Assembly: GCF_000004075.3 (NCBI RefSeq)
Contig: NC_026661.2
Coordinates: 21,914,307-21,978,306, forward strand
From: Cucumis sativus
Lineage: Eukaryota; Streptophyta; Magnoliopsida; Cucurbitales; Cucurbitaceae
Reading direction: 5' to 3'
DNA length: 64,000 bases
A program made the translations under genes and the position numbers. The stretch's first letter is position 1; each line of letters begins with the position of its first letter. The notes under the pieces were generated by a model. The model searched no databases and was not told the origin of the DNA. It saw nothing but the letters and a program-made list of their open reading frames with translations. Shown here one piece after another: positions 1-11,720 of the stretch.

Positions 1-34
1 TCAAGTTTGAAAAATGTTTCGAAATGGTTGGTTC

Positions 35-114
35 GGTTCATTCATTTTATCGATATGTCATAGTGTTAATTCTAGGTTCATTCATTTTATCGATATGTCA
101 TAGTGTTAATTCTA
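35..114. repeat. Perfect 40-bp tandem duplication (2 copies)
   Basis: A 40-bp unit starting ggttcattcattttatcg occupies 35-74 and is repeated without a mismatch at 75-114. The rest of 1-1280 is AT-rich and I see no gene in it. A (TA)n microsatellite lies at 589-613. Confidence 0.95.
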
Positions 115-588
115 ATTTCAAAGTGAATTGCAAGAAAGAAGAAATTGTGTGAGAGGGAAACGAAAAAGTAAAATGAAAACTACATAAAAATAAATATAAA
201 GAAAACGACTAATGAAGAAAACGACTAATCAAGAAAACTATTTAAATTAATCATAATTGCCTCATCAACTTAAATTTATCACATCATAAGGAACTATTAG
301 AAGCCATAAGGAACTAATAGAAGATATACACTAAAATGTTGTTTTTTTATAGGCCAAATAAACATTTATAGATTTTTCTAAATACATGGAATTTAAAAAT
401 AAACATAAAATTTAAAAATAAAGATAGTTAAGGTAAAAAAACATACAATATCGCAAATGTAAATAATATAAATATTAAATATTTAACTGCTTTAAAAACA
501 TAAAATATGTATTTATTTAGTAAAATCAAAATTTCATCCTTTTTTACGAAGTTTTTCATTATACATCCACGTGGACATGTTATCAAAA

Positions 589-613
589 TATATATATATA
601 TATATATATATAT
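589..613. repeat. (TA)n microsatellite
   Basis: Uninterrupted TA dinucleotides of about 25 bp in AT-rich intergenic DNA upstream of the kinase gene. Confidence 0.95.
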
Positions 614-1517
614 TCAAGAGTTTAACATGATATTTTAACTTTTCATTGAGAATTATTAACTCGTCAGGTTTAATAGGAATTATAAAAAAATAGCAAAATT
701 GAAATTTTTTTTACCCCGAAATAAAAATGAAGTTTAATAAAATTTTGTTTTTAAGCGACCTTTTCTAATTTTTTAATGAAAATTTTCAATATTTCTATAT
801 ATTTAAGAGTTCTACATTTTTATTATAAGATATTTTAAATTATGAGCATGGACAGATTTAAAATATAGTATAAAATATTTACAATTTAAGCATGATAAAA
901 TTTGGTCTTTTTAGTTATTCTTTATATGGACTGTAAATAATGTATTATTATTATTATTATTTTGAAAGCGTAAATTTAAATTGGTAACTTCTTTTAAGTA
1001 CTAAATTAGAATTATTTTTCTAAAAAAAGAAATGGATATAATTATAAGTTGGACTATATGTGGATATATATTTTTACTTAAAAGTAAATTTAGAGTAAGT
1101 ACAAAAAAGGTTTTTCCAAAAGTAGCGCTAAACTATTATTTTGTCAAATATTACAATGTGATATTTATAATTAGAACTAAAATAATATGGCCAGCGAGTT
1201 TTGGGAAAACATAGCATTGCATATTTGCATTGGCGGGAAGACTCAACCGCTTCGCTATCAGTTTAGAAATTCCCCTTTACAGAGAGGTTAAGCTTCACAA
1301 TCTTCTTCATAAACCCTAATTTTAGCATTCACAGATTGGATTTGATGTTCTTAGCGAATAAGATGGTGTTCCTTTTCTTGTTTCTTCTCCCCAAATTTAG
1401 TAAGACAATCGTAATCAAACCCACTCCCCACTCCCCTTTCCGCAACTTACCATTTGTCCTCATTTCCCCTCACCCTATTCCAATTCCGTCACCGGTGCCC
1501 TGTGGAGTTTTCGAGCT

Positions 1518-4500
1518 ATGGCGACTCCCATGGCTGAAGAAGAATCCTTCGATTCCTATTCCACCAACAATACGGTGATTGCGATTAGTAGGGACAAGAA
1601 CAGTCACTATGCGGTTAAATGGGCTGTGGAACATTTGTTCAATAGGAAGAACACTGGCGAATGCGTTCTTATTCATGTTCGGACTCAGAGCTTGCATCCC
1701 CGTAGGTATCCGTCTCCCTTGTTGTTGACGTCGTTTGGCCGTCATTATTTCTTAAAATTTGAAATGTATATTGGTGTTTGGAGATGAATCAATGATTTCT
1801 TGTGATCTTGCCTTTGTATGCAGAGGAGGTGGATACGATTCCTAAGGAGTTTCGGCCACCAACTGAAGCTGAGTTGCACCAGTTCTTCCTTCCCTATCGA
1901 GGATTTTGCGCACGAAAAGGAGTAAACAATTTCCCAATTCTTTGTCATAACCAAATAATGGATAGTTCTTGTTTTTTTTGATGCGATGATGAATCATTTA
2001 TGAATTAGATCAAAGTGTTAGCAAACACTCCTTGAATATTATTATTCTATAATATTAGTTCGACATATATCAAATCAGGCACTATGAGCATGCCATATAG
2101 GACATTGAGTTGGTTCTAGGAAACACTTCGATTTAATGAGGGTTATTTCCTGCCGTATTCATCCATAAAATTCATTTTAAGTCAGCTTGTTTAAAGGAAA
2201 TATTTGTGTTTTTTGCAATTTTCAGATAGTTGCAAAGGAGATAATCATCCATGATATTGATGTTCCAAATGCACTTATTGACCATATCAGTAAACACTCC
2301 ATTAGCAATATTGTTGTGGGTGCTTCCAACCGGAATCCTATTATGAGGTTTGTCACTCTCGTTGCCTCGGTGGTACGGAAGATTTAATTTTAGTAGTGTA
2401 TTTAAGAAATTAATCTGAGCTATTAGCATCTGCATTAATGCAGGAAGCTCAAGAATCCTGATGTTGCAACGTGCTTACTCAAATCAGCTCCAGAATCATG
2501 TTCTGTATATGTCATAGCTAGAGGAAAAGTTCATACGAAGAGGTTGAGGAAGCGAAATAAGTCACAAACTGACATGACAGAAACACAAACCGGAACTCCA
2601 CGAATCAGCGGGTCTTTATCAAAAACACAAAAATCAGCATATTCTAGTATCTCTGGACAATCTGAAGATAAATACAGGTAAAAATTCAAAATATACATTT
2701 TTTTGGTATATAGAACATTCCACAACATTCATCTTTCTTATATATGACAAATTTATTTGATTAAACTTCTTTTTTTGCACCTTCCCTAATTTCCTCTATA
2801 GATAGAATTCTTATCATTAGCTGATTGGGATGCTGATGCAGTGGCTCTCTGGAATTGCATACTTGAAATGCAATCCAAGACAAAGGGCTGATGAAATTTT
2901 CTCAGAAGTTTGATTTCTATGTCTTCTTTTTACTGGTTTGCTAAGACAAGCCTAAATTTCTTTTTACGTTGCTCATTCAGTGGTCTTTGTTTGCGTAGTC
3001 ATAGGATATGCATACAGGATTTTAATGCTTTTCCCTCTTCATTCTTGATCAGTAGCTTTGGTTGCTGGCCTAGAACTGCCTTTAGAGGTGATGGTTGTAA
3101 GTTGTAACCATTGACTAAGAGCACTTTGTTTCAATTGCAGGTATAGTTCTGGCACCAGTAATGATTCAACGTCAGGAATTAGTGACTTTTCGGGGCCTCT
3201 CAGTTTCAAATCAATTGAAACATCCTTTGAGAACCAAGATTTTTCCCTAAGTTCCTCAGAGACTAGTACGAGGAGCTATGTTTCCTCTAGCACCCCAGTA
3301 AGTAAAAATTATTCAATTTCTTGCCCAGCAAAGGAGCTGTCTAATTTTGGTCAATTAATAGTTACATTTAGAACATCATCTGTATTTGAGTTTACATTTG
3401 GGTGATGAATTTTTATAAACTATATGTTATGTAGTTATAGAAATGGACGATTAACTAAATAAGTTAGCTTATCTGCATTTGTAGCCTACAATCGAATATG
3501 AGATGAAAAAGTTGAGGTTTGAACTCAAAAAAATGATGGAAATGTATGACTCGGCTTGCAAGGAAGCTGCAGTAGCAAAACAGAAGGTAAGAACCGATGA
3601 CTAAATTTTCTATATCAAATGATATACTCGTAGTCTCAGAAGTTCTAGATGGTACATTGTTTGAAGCCTGTTGATCCTGAAAGAAAAATACTATGTTTGA
3701 TGACTGATATCAGGCAAAAGAACTCCGACATTTGAAGATGGAAAAGGAAGAAGACAACAAAATTGAGTGCGGTAAATCTACTTATGAGGCTCTAACAACA
3801 TTGGCTGAGTTTGAGAAGCAAAAGAACAAGGCTGAAGCAGAAGCAACTTTAGTGGCACAGAAGTTGGCTGAATTAGAGACCCAGAAAAAACGAATTATTA
3901 CTGAAGAAAAAGCTAGGATTGAGGCAGAGGAGAGGAAGAAAACAATGGAGTTATTTGAACGCAGTAATATTTGTTATAGACGATTCAGCATTGATCAGAT
4001 CGAAGTTGCAACAGATCATTTTAACGAGTCAAACAAGATTGGTGAAGGTGGCTATGGACCTGTTTACCAAGCCTTACTTGAGCATACTTCTGTTGCCATT
4101 AAGATCTTGAGACCGGATAGATCACATGGGCAGCGACAATTCCAGCAAGAGGTAAATTTCCTTTTTCTCTGTTTATCTTGGCTGGAAATAATTACACAGA
4201 ATTATCAGCTATGCATAAGATTCCTGTAATAGTACATCGTTTAGTTGGTTGCTACTTCGTTGTCACGAGCTGTAATAACATGAAACTGAAGAAGAAACAT
4301 ATATTATAATAAACGACATCATGTAAAATTTCACCCATTTCATACATTCAGAAAGTTCCTGAAGGTTCGCTGTTTGTTGTTTGCAGATCGAGGTTCTAAG
4401 CCGGATGAGGCATCCAAACATGGTCCTCCTCTTAGGTGCCTGCCCAGAATACGGTTGCCTTGTTTATGAATATATGGAAAATGGGAGTTTGGAAGATCGT

Positions 4501-5492
4501 CTCTTCCGAAAAGATAACACTCCTCCAATCCCTTGGAGAATCCGCTTCAGGATAGCTTGTGACATTGCCACTGCCCTACTCTTCCTTCATCAAATGAAGC
4601 CAGAACCTGTGGTGCATCGTGATCTTAAGCCAGCCAACATTCTCTTAGATCACAACTATGTGAGCAAAATAGGTGACGTGGGTTTGGCCAGGCTAGTTCC
4701 ACCGACGGTTGCTGATAGTGTCACTCAATATCACATGACTGCTGCAGCTGGAACCTTTTGTTACATTGATCCAGAATATCAACAAACAGGAATGTTGGGT
4801 GTGAAATCAGATATTTACTCATTTGGTGTTCTTCTACTTCAGCTCATCACTGCAAGGTCACCGATGGGTCTTTCATATCAGGTCGAGGAGGCTATTGAAC
4901 ATGGCAAATTTCCAGAGATACTTGATCCGACAATAACAGATTGGCCTATTGAAGATACTCTTGGACTTGCTCAATTAGCCCTCAAGTGCTGTGAGCTAAG
5001 AAAAAGAGACAGGCCCGACCTTTGTACGGTTCTAATGCCAGAACTGTCCAGGTTAAAAAATCTGGGGTCGGGTGAAACACCACCGAAGAGCAAGCTCGCA
5101 ACTGTCAGCAGAGCACATGATCAACAAGTCCTTAACTCGGCTCCAGTCTTGAAGGGATCAGAAGGCGAGGTTAGTTTTCACTTAGCATCTTAGTCCCTAA
5201 ATCAAAACTGCAAATTGTTTGTTAATGTGTAGAGTTTTAAAAAAAAGAGAAAAAAGGAAGTATCATCATGAAATGGAGATGGGAAATTGCATGTTTAAAA
5301 TGTCATGCTAAAGCTTGTGTGAAAAAGGTTGAACAAAAAAGTTTGGACAATATTTATTGTTACCAGGCTTGGAACTTTTTTTACACAGGAGAAAAACCTT
5401 TGCATTTATATGTGTTGCTTATTATGTATAATCAGGAAGGAATGAGAAACAATCCTAACCTGCCAATGGAAATTCAACGTAGATCTATGTGA
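1518..5492 (+). CDS. USP-domain receptor-like cytoplasmic kinase (RLCK-IX / PUB-kinase family, no U-box)
   Basis: Predicted soluble Ser/Thr protein kinase of about 724 aa. Exons by eye: 1518-1701, 1824-1921, 2226-2347, 2444-2677, 3141-3297, 3485-3586, 3714-4151, 4387-5169, 5436-5492; phases agree throughout. Residues 1 to about 150 form a universal-stress-protein (adenine nucleotide alpha-hydrolase-like) domain, including VIAISRDKNSHYAVKWAV and SNIVVGASNRNPIMR. A Ser-rich linker and a Lys/Glu-rich coiled coil (exons 6-7) follow. The kinase domain has glycine loop GEGGYGPVYQA, ATP-binding lysine in VAIKIL, catalytic HRDLKPANIL and activation segment GTFCYIDPEYQQTG. The usual DFG is DVG (IGDVGLARLVP), which is typical of this family. 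Relatives often end in an E3 U-box; none is visible here. If the 5170 donor is not used, the frame stops at 5193 (713 aa). The substrate is unknown. A poly(A)-signal-like AATAAA lies near 5738. Confidence 0.9.
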
Positions 5493-7486
5493 GAAAAAGA
5501 TGGGAGCGATTGAAAGTGAGTACGAGATTTTGGAGCCAAAAGGGTGGTATCGGTTTGAATACCATTTCTTCACAGATAAAGAAAAAATGGAGCATACCAA
5601 GTATACCAATCAGTGGAAAACGAGTTGATGGATCGAAGAAGAAGCAGCAACCGCAGCAAATCTCTGAACGTTGTTGGTCTTTTGGAAGTTGTGCTTCTGC
5701 TGCTACGTTGGGGTTCAAGAAACTGCAGTCTTTTTCATAATAAACATGAGATTTTTTCAACTTGTACTGTCTAAATTTCATTCTTGTTTTAGTATTTGGG
5801 TTCTATCTCACAATCATCTAATCTCACTTGTGAATGTCTGCAAATTAAATATGGTGTTTGTTCTCACACACCCTTTTCCTTTCTCAAAAACTCATTTGTA
5901 ACTGTATTTCATTTCTTTACACTTGGGTTTTATTCTATTCATTATAAATCAGCGGTCTTTCTATTTCACAGATGAATCAATTTTCAGGCTTATTTGTTTC
6001 TTTCTTTTTCTTTTTAGTCTCTCTAGTTTTCTTTTAGTCGATTTTGATTGTATCACATTTGAACAAAATATGTCTTGGCCGCTAATATATACTCAATGAC
6101 AGTTGAGTTATGGTGGTTAGTTTATCACGAAGATACACAATTTGAGGCAAGAACATGACTAAAGATAGTCGTACATGTTATCTAGGACGCTTAAATCTCA
6201 GTCTTCTCTTATTTAGTTTAGAGATGACAACGTGTAAATGACTCATTTATTATTATTATTATGCTTTGACTTGGATGATAATGGTGCTAAAGATTATGTC
6301 AATTTAATGGGAATATTCATGTGCACCTATTAATTTCTTACCATTGGATAATTAATTTTGTTGAAAATAGCTAACATTTTAAAAACATGTTCCAATGGCA
6401 AAAGTAAATGAATATTAGGTCTCATAACTATGTGTATTTAAACGAAAAATATAACAAACATGTTAAATATTTATATTGTATAAAATATTTTTTTAAACAT
6501 AAAAAAGTATCAAAACTACTCCAAGTAACATGCTATACATCGACCACATGTGCGCGATACACAATAGCGTAGAGTGATCGTGATTTTGATACACGATCTC
6601 GGACATACCCTGTCCCGAGATATTCCGAGATGAAAGAATTATTCGTTTTGTTATTATATCTCAGACCTTAATGGCATCGAGATAGAATAATTTTTATTTT
6701 ATTTTATTCGATCTCAGACCTACATTGTCATGAGATAAAATATTTATGTTTTTAGTTATTCGATATCAAACTTTAATTGCATTTAGATGGTTCAAGATGA
6801 AAGAGCTCTACGTTTATTTTATTCATCGCCCATACATTGCCCTTAAGATTAATTGCACTAAAATAATTTGAGATTAATAAATCTCAACGAAGCTATAAAT
6901 CGAAGGAGCAAATATGAAATATACGAAAAAAATAATTCTTTTTTTGTTATATCTATGGTAAATATTTTGAGTTTTCATTATATTTATATAAATTGTTCTT
7001 TCAAAAAATTATTTTTATTCTTAAAAATTTGGCTGAGATATATTTTTTTTATTATTTACTTAAAAGAAAGAGGGAAAGACTTGTAAAAAATTGAAAATGA
7101 ATAAACTTAATTTTCCAAAATCAAAACAGAAACCAAGAGGATAACCATTTTGTTTCGTTGGCTTAAAGCATTACGTGAGACTAAATTAATCTGCGGCCTT
7201 ACAAAACCGACTTTGTAGCTTACGTGTTTCGGTTCGGCTAAGTTGAGCCGCCCTATAAGTATGGTTTAACTCGGTCAACCGGAGATACCAGAGACTGCTT
7301 GAAAGGTAAAATCCGAACCGGCAATCCGGTTTACCGGGCTATGTACTGAACCGAGAATCGGCGCGATTCTTTTCCCGCATAAAATAGTGAGAATCGCATT
7401 TCTTAAGAATCTCTCTCTCCGCTTCAATTCTTTCTCTCTCTTGGAGAGAATTGAGCGTAACCCTAAGCTTAGAACTCAAATCAACC
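5493..7486. other. Intergenic region: 3' UTR of the kinase, hairpin-repeat array, TIM23 promoter
   Basis: No coding region is supported. The first 250-400 bp is likely kinase 3' UTR. An array of diverged ATCTC...GAGAT palindromes lies at 6595-6850 (separate entry). From about 7140 the DNA becomes richer in G+C and leads into the TIM23 leader, which contains a CT-rich stretch at 7410-7440. Confidence 0.6.
6595..6850. repeat. Diverged array of short palindromic units
   Basis: About five related units begin near 6595, 6657, 6711, 6762 and 6824, spaced 51-62 bp apart. The clearest contain an inverted pair such as gatctcgg...cccgagat (6595-6622) or atctcaga...tcgagata (6658-6685), followed by an AT-rich spacer with ATTTTATT. 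Later units are progressively degraded. The class is unknown; it could be a decayed satellite or a foldback transposon relic. Confidence 0.6.
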
Positions 7487-8059
7487 ATGGCGGTCCATTC
7501 TTCCAATCGCGATACTGATTCAGAGTTTGATCATAGCTCATCCCAACCGCGTCTTTACAATCCCTACAAGGATCTCCAGGTTCCATATCGAAACTTCCAG
7601 CTTCCAACCTCCCCAGAGTTTCTTTTCGATGAAGAAGCTCGCCGCCAGCGTCGATCTTGGGGCGAGAATCTCACCTTCTACACTGGTTGCGGTTACCTCG
7701 CCGGTGCAGTAGGAGGCGCGTCTACAGGACTTGTATCCGGCGTTAAATCTTTTGAATCAGGTGATACTATGAAACTCCGGATCAATCGGATCCTGAACTC
7801 GTCTGGTCATTCGGGGCGTCTCTGGGGAAATCGGCTTGGCGTGATTGGGCTGCTATATGCGGGTTTGGAGAGCGGAATTGAGGCTGTGAGGGATACGGAC
7901 GATGTGTGGAACTGTGTTGCGGCCGGACTTGGTACTGGTGCGCTTTATCGTGCAGCAAGAGGGGTAAGATCGGCGGCGGTGGCTGGAGCTGTTGGCGGTG
8001 TCGTGGTTGGTTTGGCGGTGACGGGTAAGCAGATGTTGAAGCGGTATGTGCCGATATGA
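7487..8059 (+). CDS. TIM23: Mitochondrial import inner membrane translocase subunit TIM23
   Basis: Intronless gene for a 190-aa protein of the Tim17/Tim22/Tim23 family, the channel of the inner-membrane presequence translocase. The ATG at 7487 (context tcaaccatggcg) is the first in frame and matches the usual plant TIM23 length of about 190 aa. The N-terminal third is hydrophilic and holds [20 protein letters not shown] and [13 protein letters not shown], both characteristic of plant TIM23. The following PRAT domain (about 75-185) has four Gly/Ala-rich membrane segments, with [34 protein letters not shown] and [19 protein letters not shown]. No introns are needed, as in known plant homologues. 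The short 5' leader is CT-rich. Identity rests on family recall and is strong. Confidence 0.95.
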   Translation: MAVHSSNRDTDSEFDHSSSQPRLYNPYKDLQVPYRNFQLPTSPEFLFDEEARRQRRSWGENLTFYTGCGYLAGAVGGASTGLVSGVKSFESGDTMKLRINRILNSSGHSGRLWGNRLGVIGLLYAGLESGIEAVRDTDDVWNCVAAGLGTGALYRAARGVRSAAVAGAVGGVVVGLAVTGKQMLKRYVPI

Positions 8060-10860
8060 TGTGGGGAAAAGGAATGTTTTTTTTTTTTGCAATTTTGATC
8101 GATATACTTCGTTTTAGGGAGTCATAGTTTTATATGTGAAACTGTGATGAGAATGCTGAGGATTGAATTAACTAATTCACTTGATATTTTCTATACGAGT
8201 TTAACTCGTGCTTCTTCTTTGAGTGATGTAATTCGTCGAGTTCTCTGATAATGAATAATCTTCAAGAATTTAGACTTGTGGTATGGGAATGATCAAATTA
8301 TTTCCATTACTTCTGATGATTTGGTTGTAAGTAATGAGATTGTTTGAGGTTTGTTCGTTGTCGTATCTCATCAATTAGTAACTTATTGTTTGGCTGCTTC
8401 AATATATAATTTTCAAGTTTTTGAGAACAGAACACAGATCCACGTTTGATGCTTTCATGGCTTGATGGAGTACACAAGATTTGTGATTCCGTGGTCAATG
8501 CTTGTCGATAATGGTGAATTTTGTAGAAAATTATAATGCCCCTTTTGAGCTTAGGTATTCGGATAGTCTTATACGCCCTGTATGAGCAAATGAATTCAAC
8601 TTTAATCTCTTATCTGTTCACATTCTAATGGTGTTAATATGTGAGACTATTCAAGGTTGTAACTTTTACCTAGCCAAATCGCTGGTCATCCTTGATTCAC
8701 CCGTTCCAATCCTTTTGTTGTAGAGAACTTTTACCTTGCTTATTCTTGACCATTGTTTGATCATTAAACCAAAGCTCTTCAAATGAAATATGTTTTGTTC
8801 TTCCAAGTTAACTTGAAATCTTTGATCGGAATTTAGTTCATCTTTGCAAAAGTTAGGCATGTTTTTTGATTTCAATGAGAGGTGGTGGTATTTTGAGCAG
8901 GGTCGTTTTGAATGATTATGGTATCTCTTGAGTGTGTTGCTAGTAGTTGGTTTAGTTACAAATGAAATGGTGTCTCTGCAGAGTATAGAGTCTTGTGCTA
9001 TCTTGATTTCTATTACAATAAAAGTCTTGGTAAATGCCCCTTCAAAAATGATATTGCACATTGATTGAACTCGGAAAATTGCCAAATAGGAAAAGTATGC
9101 TTTAAAGCTCTCCGTACGCTACCCTTGATTCTTTCAGCACTTGGTGCATCAACATCATGATCCTCGCAGGTGCATTGCTTTTATCGTTTCTCGTAGATAT
9201 TTTACATCAAGTTTAACTGTTTTTCGTTTTAGCAACATTAACAGTTACAGGCAGTAAATGAACTGGCAGGTCCTCCCGAATTCCTACTCCACAAATGTTC
9301 TCATTGAGGCACATTCTTTGTCTTCATCAACCTGGTGGGATATTCTTCTTTATCATCCCAAGTGAAGCTATAGAAATGATTGTCATTGTAACAAAAATTT
9401 CATTGGATTTGACTGGATTTTGACATATGAACTACAGACAGTTTGGTAGCAAGTTGAGTAGAGGCATTCAATGTGACAAAAGGCAAAATCAACTGTTTGC
9501 TGAGGTATGTAAAAGGTTTCAATGAGATGTAATAGCTTCTCCTCTGTTCATAAAGCTCCATTTAAATCATTTGAAGTTGAAGCTATTCCTTTCCATCGAC
9601 CTTTTAATCAATCTTACAAGATGGTTGATTAAAAAAGAAAATAATGATATTTTATATCAGAAAGCACCCACCTGAATTTTGAACACAGAAGAACCTTTGT
9701 AAGTTTTTAAGTATGTTCTGTTCTACCACTTTTTTAATTTATGAACTTTCAAGTTTACTCTATTGTAAACTTTCAAAATGTCCAAAACGTCCATAGTAAT
9801 TCTTGTATTTTAGAGGTTGTTCCATTTTAGTCTTTACTTCTGTTCTAGTTTTAACGGATTAATGACAAAGCTTTGATTATGCATACTAACATATTTTGTT
9901 TCTTGCACTACAACGTTTGGTTGTCAAAGAAATTTATAGAAAATTAATTCATAGATAGTTGGTCACCGTAGATTGAACTCATAATTTTTTCGTAAGTTCA
10001 TTTGAGTGTACTAACGTGTTAATATGAACATTAACACGTAAAATAACATAAATCAACTAAAAAGTTGAAAGATTATAATATACATAAAATTTTCGACCTA
10101 GCACCTCCTTTGGTGAGGAAATTGAAATTAGCTATAGTAAATAATTCTACTTTATATTGTTGTTTTTGTTTAGGCACAATTTTAATAGCTAACAAAATAT
10201 TGCCAAGAATGGTGGCTACAAAATAATTAATTAATTATGTTTTTAGTAATATTTATATTAAGTTTACAATCAAAAGTTGAAAGAATTTGGATTATATTTT
10301 ATTTAAATAAATCAAACAATTGAATACTAATTCACTTCAGATAATACAAGTTTTATGTGTCCATAACCTAATGGGTGCTTAGAATATCTTTGAGAACATA
10401 ATTGCATTCCAAGTTTCGTTTTGTTGAGTTCTAACACACATCAGGAAAAAAGATGCAATGAATTATACATTAAAACTTAAAAAGTTAAATTTATTTATAT
10501 TTCACATAGCTGCTACTATCATAGATTGTCCAACAAGTAAGAAAAATCACAATCAAAGTGAAAAGAACACACAATCAAAAGGGAAAGTATTTAGTGGATG
10601 ATGACTATTTACTTTAGATTTAAGAAATCTAAATAAATCTAAAAAATGTTGAGAGAGAATTTTTATTTACTAGAAGTAAAATTGGTTTAATGTTTATATA
10701 AAAGAATTTACATAGTTAAAAAGAAGAGAAAAGAGAGAGAGAGAGAGAGAGAAGTACATGCAAGAGATTTGATTTGGAAGGAGCACATAATAGGACAAGA
10801 GAAGGGTAATTTCGGAATTTGGCTCAATTATTCTTAGTCTAAGGGTTACACTACAAAAAC
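8060..10860. other. Intergenic region between TIM23 and eIF4A
   Basis: I find no convincing gene. The first few hundred bases are probably TIM23 3' UTR. A minus-strand open frame at 8666-9085 has no recognisable domain and is not called. 9720-10100 is AT-rich and resembles dispersed plant repeat sequence. A (GA)n run lies at 10733-10751, upstream of the eIF4A leader. Confidence 0.5.
10733..10751. repeat. (GA)n microsatellite upstream of eIF4A
   Basis: Uninterrupted GA dinucleotides about 130 bp upstream of the presumed eIF4A leader. GA/CT runs near plant promoters can bind BPC/GAGA-type factors; that role here is inference. Confidence 0.9.
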
Positions 10861-10899
10861 CTAACAGCCTTCACAAAAATTTCCCTCTTTCGCTCGCTG

Positions 10900-11718
10900 C
10901 GCTTTGCCCAAACACTCGCCTCCAACTCCACGGATCAGATCCGAAGAGTTTGGCAAACCCTAGCTTCCTCTCTTCAATCTTCATCTCTACCTTCTCTAAC
11001 AATCCACAGGTTTGTTTTCCCTTCCTTTCTCTTTCGATTTTGCCTTCCACTTCTACTTATTCAACTCCACGAATATGGTTGTATGTACGTTTCCGCCTTC
11101 TTTTCATATCCCTTTTCTTGTTCCTTTAGCCTTGAACTACTCTGGGTTTTCTTTTTCTTGTTTCTTTTTTCTTTTATTATATCTCAGGATTTGACGCTAA
11201 TCTGGTCTGTGGTTGTGGGTTGAGTTCGTTTTTATTCATTTCTTGTTTGTTTGTTTATGGCTATGGTTTGTAATTGTTTCTGTAATCTACGTGAATCTGT
11301 TTTTGCTTTAGAACGTTCTTGTTGTTCAACTCGTACATGAATCGTTGTCTACGCTTGGTTTGGGTTTTGTGGTTTTTTTTTTTTTCTTTCGATAGTATCT
11401 TGCTTTGGGAAAAGGTTAATGCGGTGTCTGTTTTTTTTTTTCTGAGAGAAAAAGTTATTAGATATCGTTTAAGTCCTTTTCCTACATTGAGACAGAAGTT
11501 TAATGCTTGTTCTCCTCTTTATATGGATTGCAAGTTTGGCTTTTCTGTTACAGATTTCCTTTCTCAGGATAGCTTTTAACAAATTTGTAATGTTGTTCTA
11601 TTTATTCCTTGGTGGGGTTGATTAAATGGTAATGATTTTTTGTTTGTTGGCGGCATAGTTTTGGATATTTTTATCTGTTTGGTCTGTGTTCATATTTTGC
11701 ATTGTTTTCCACTTACAG
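10900..11718 (+). promoter_or_regulatory. eIF4A 5' leader exon with telo-box and 5'-UTR intron
   Basis: A pyrimidine-rich leader ends at a consensus donor at 11009/11010 (ccacag|gtttgt). A telo-box-like AAACCCTA sits at about 10955. The T-rich intron 11010-11718 ends ttacag two bases before the start codon. Leader introns and telo-boxes are common in plant translation-machinery genes and often raise expression. The transcription start is not determined. Confidence 0.7.
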
Positions 11719-11720
11719 CT

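Noticed and set aside
6595-6850. CRISPR-like spacing of repeats
   Set aside because: Eukaryotic nuclear DNA, repeats diverged, no conserved direct repeat and no cas genes.
8666-9085. 139-codon open frame on the minus strand
   Set aside because: No recognisable domain, AT-driven composition, no splice or promoter context; likely chance.
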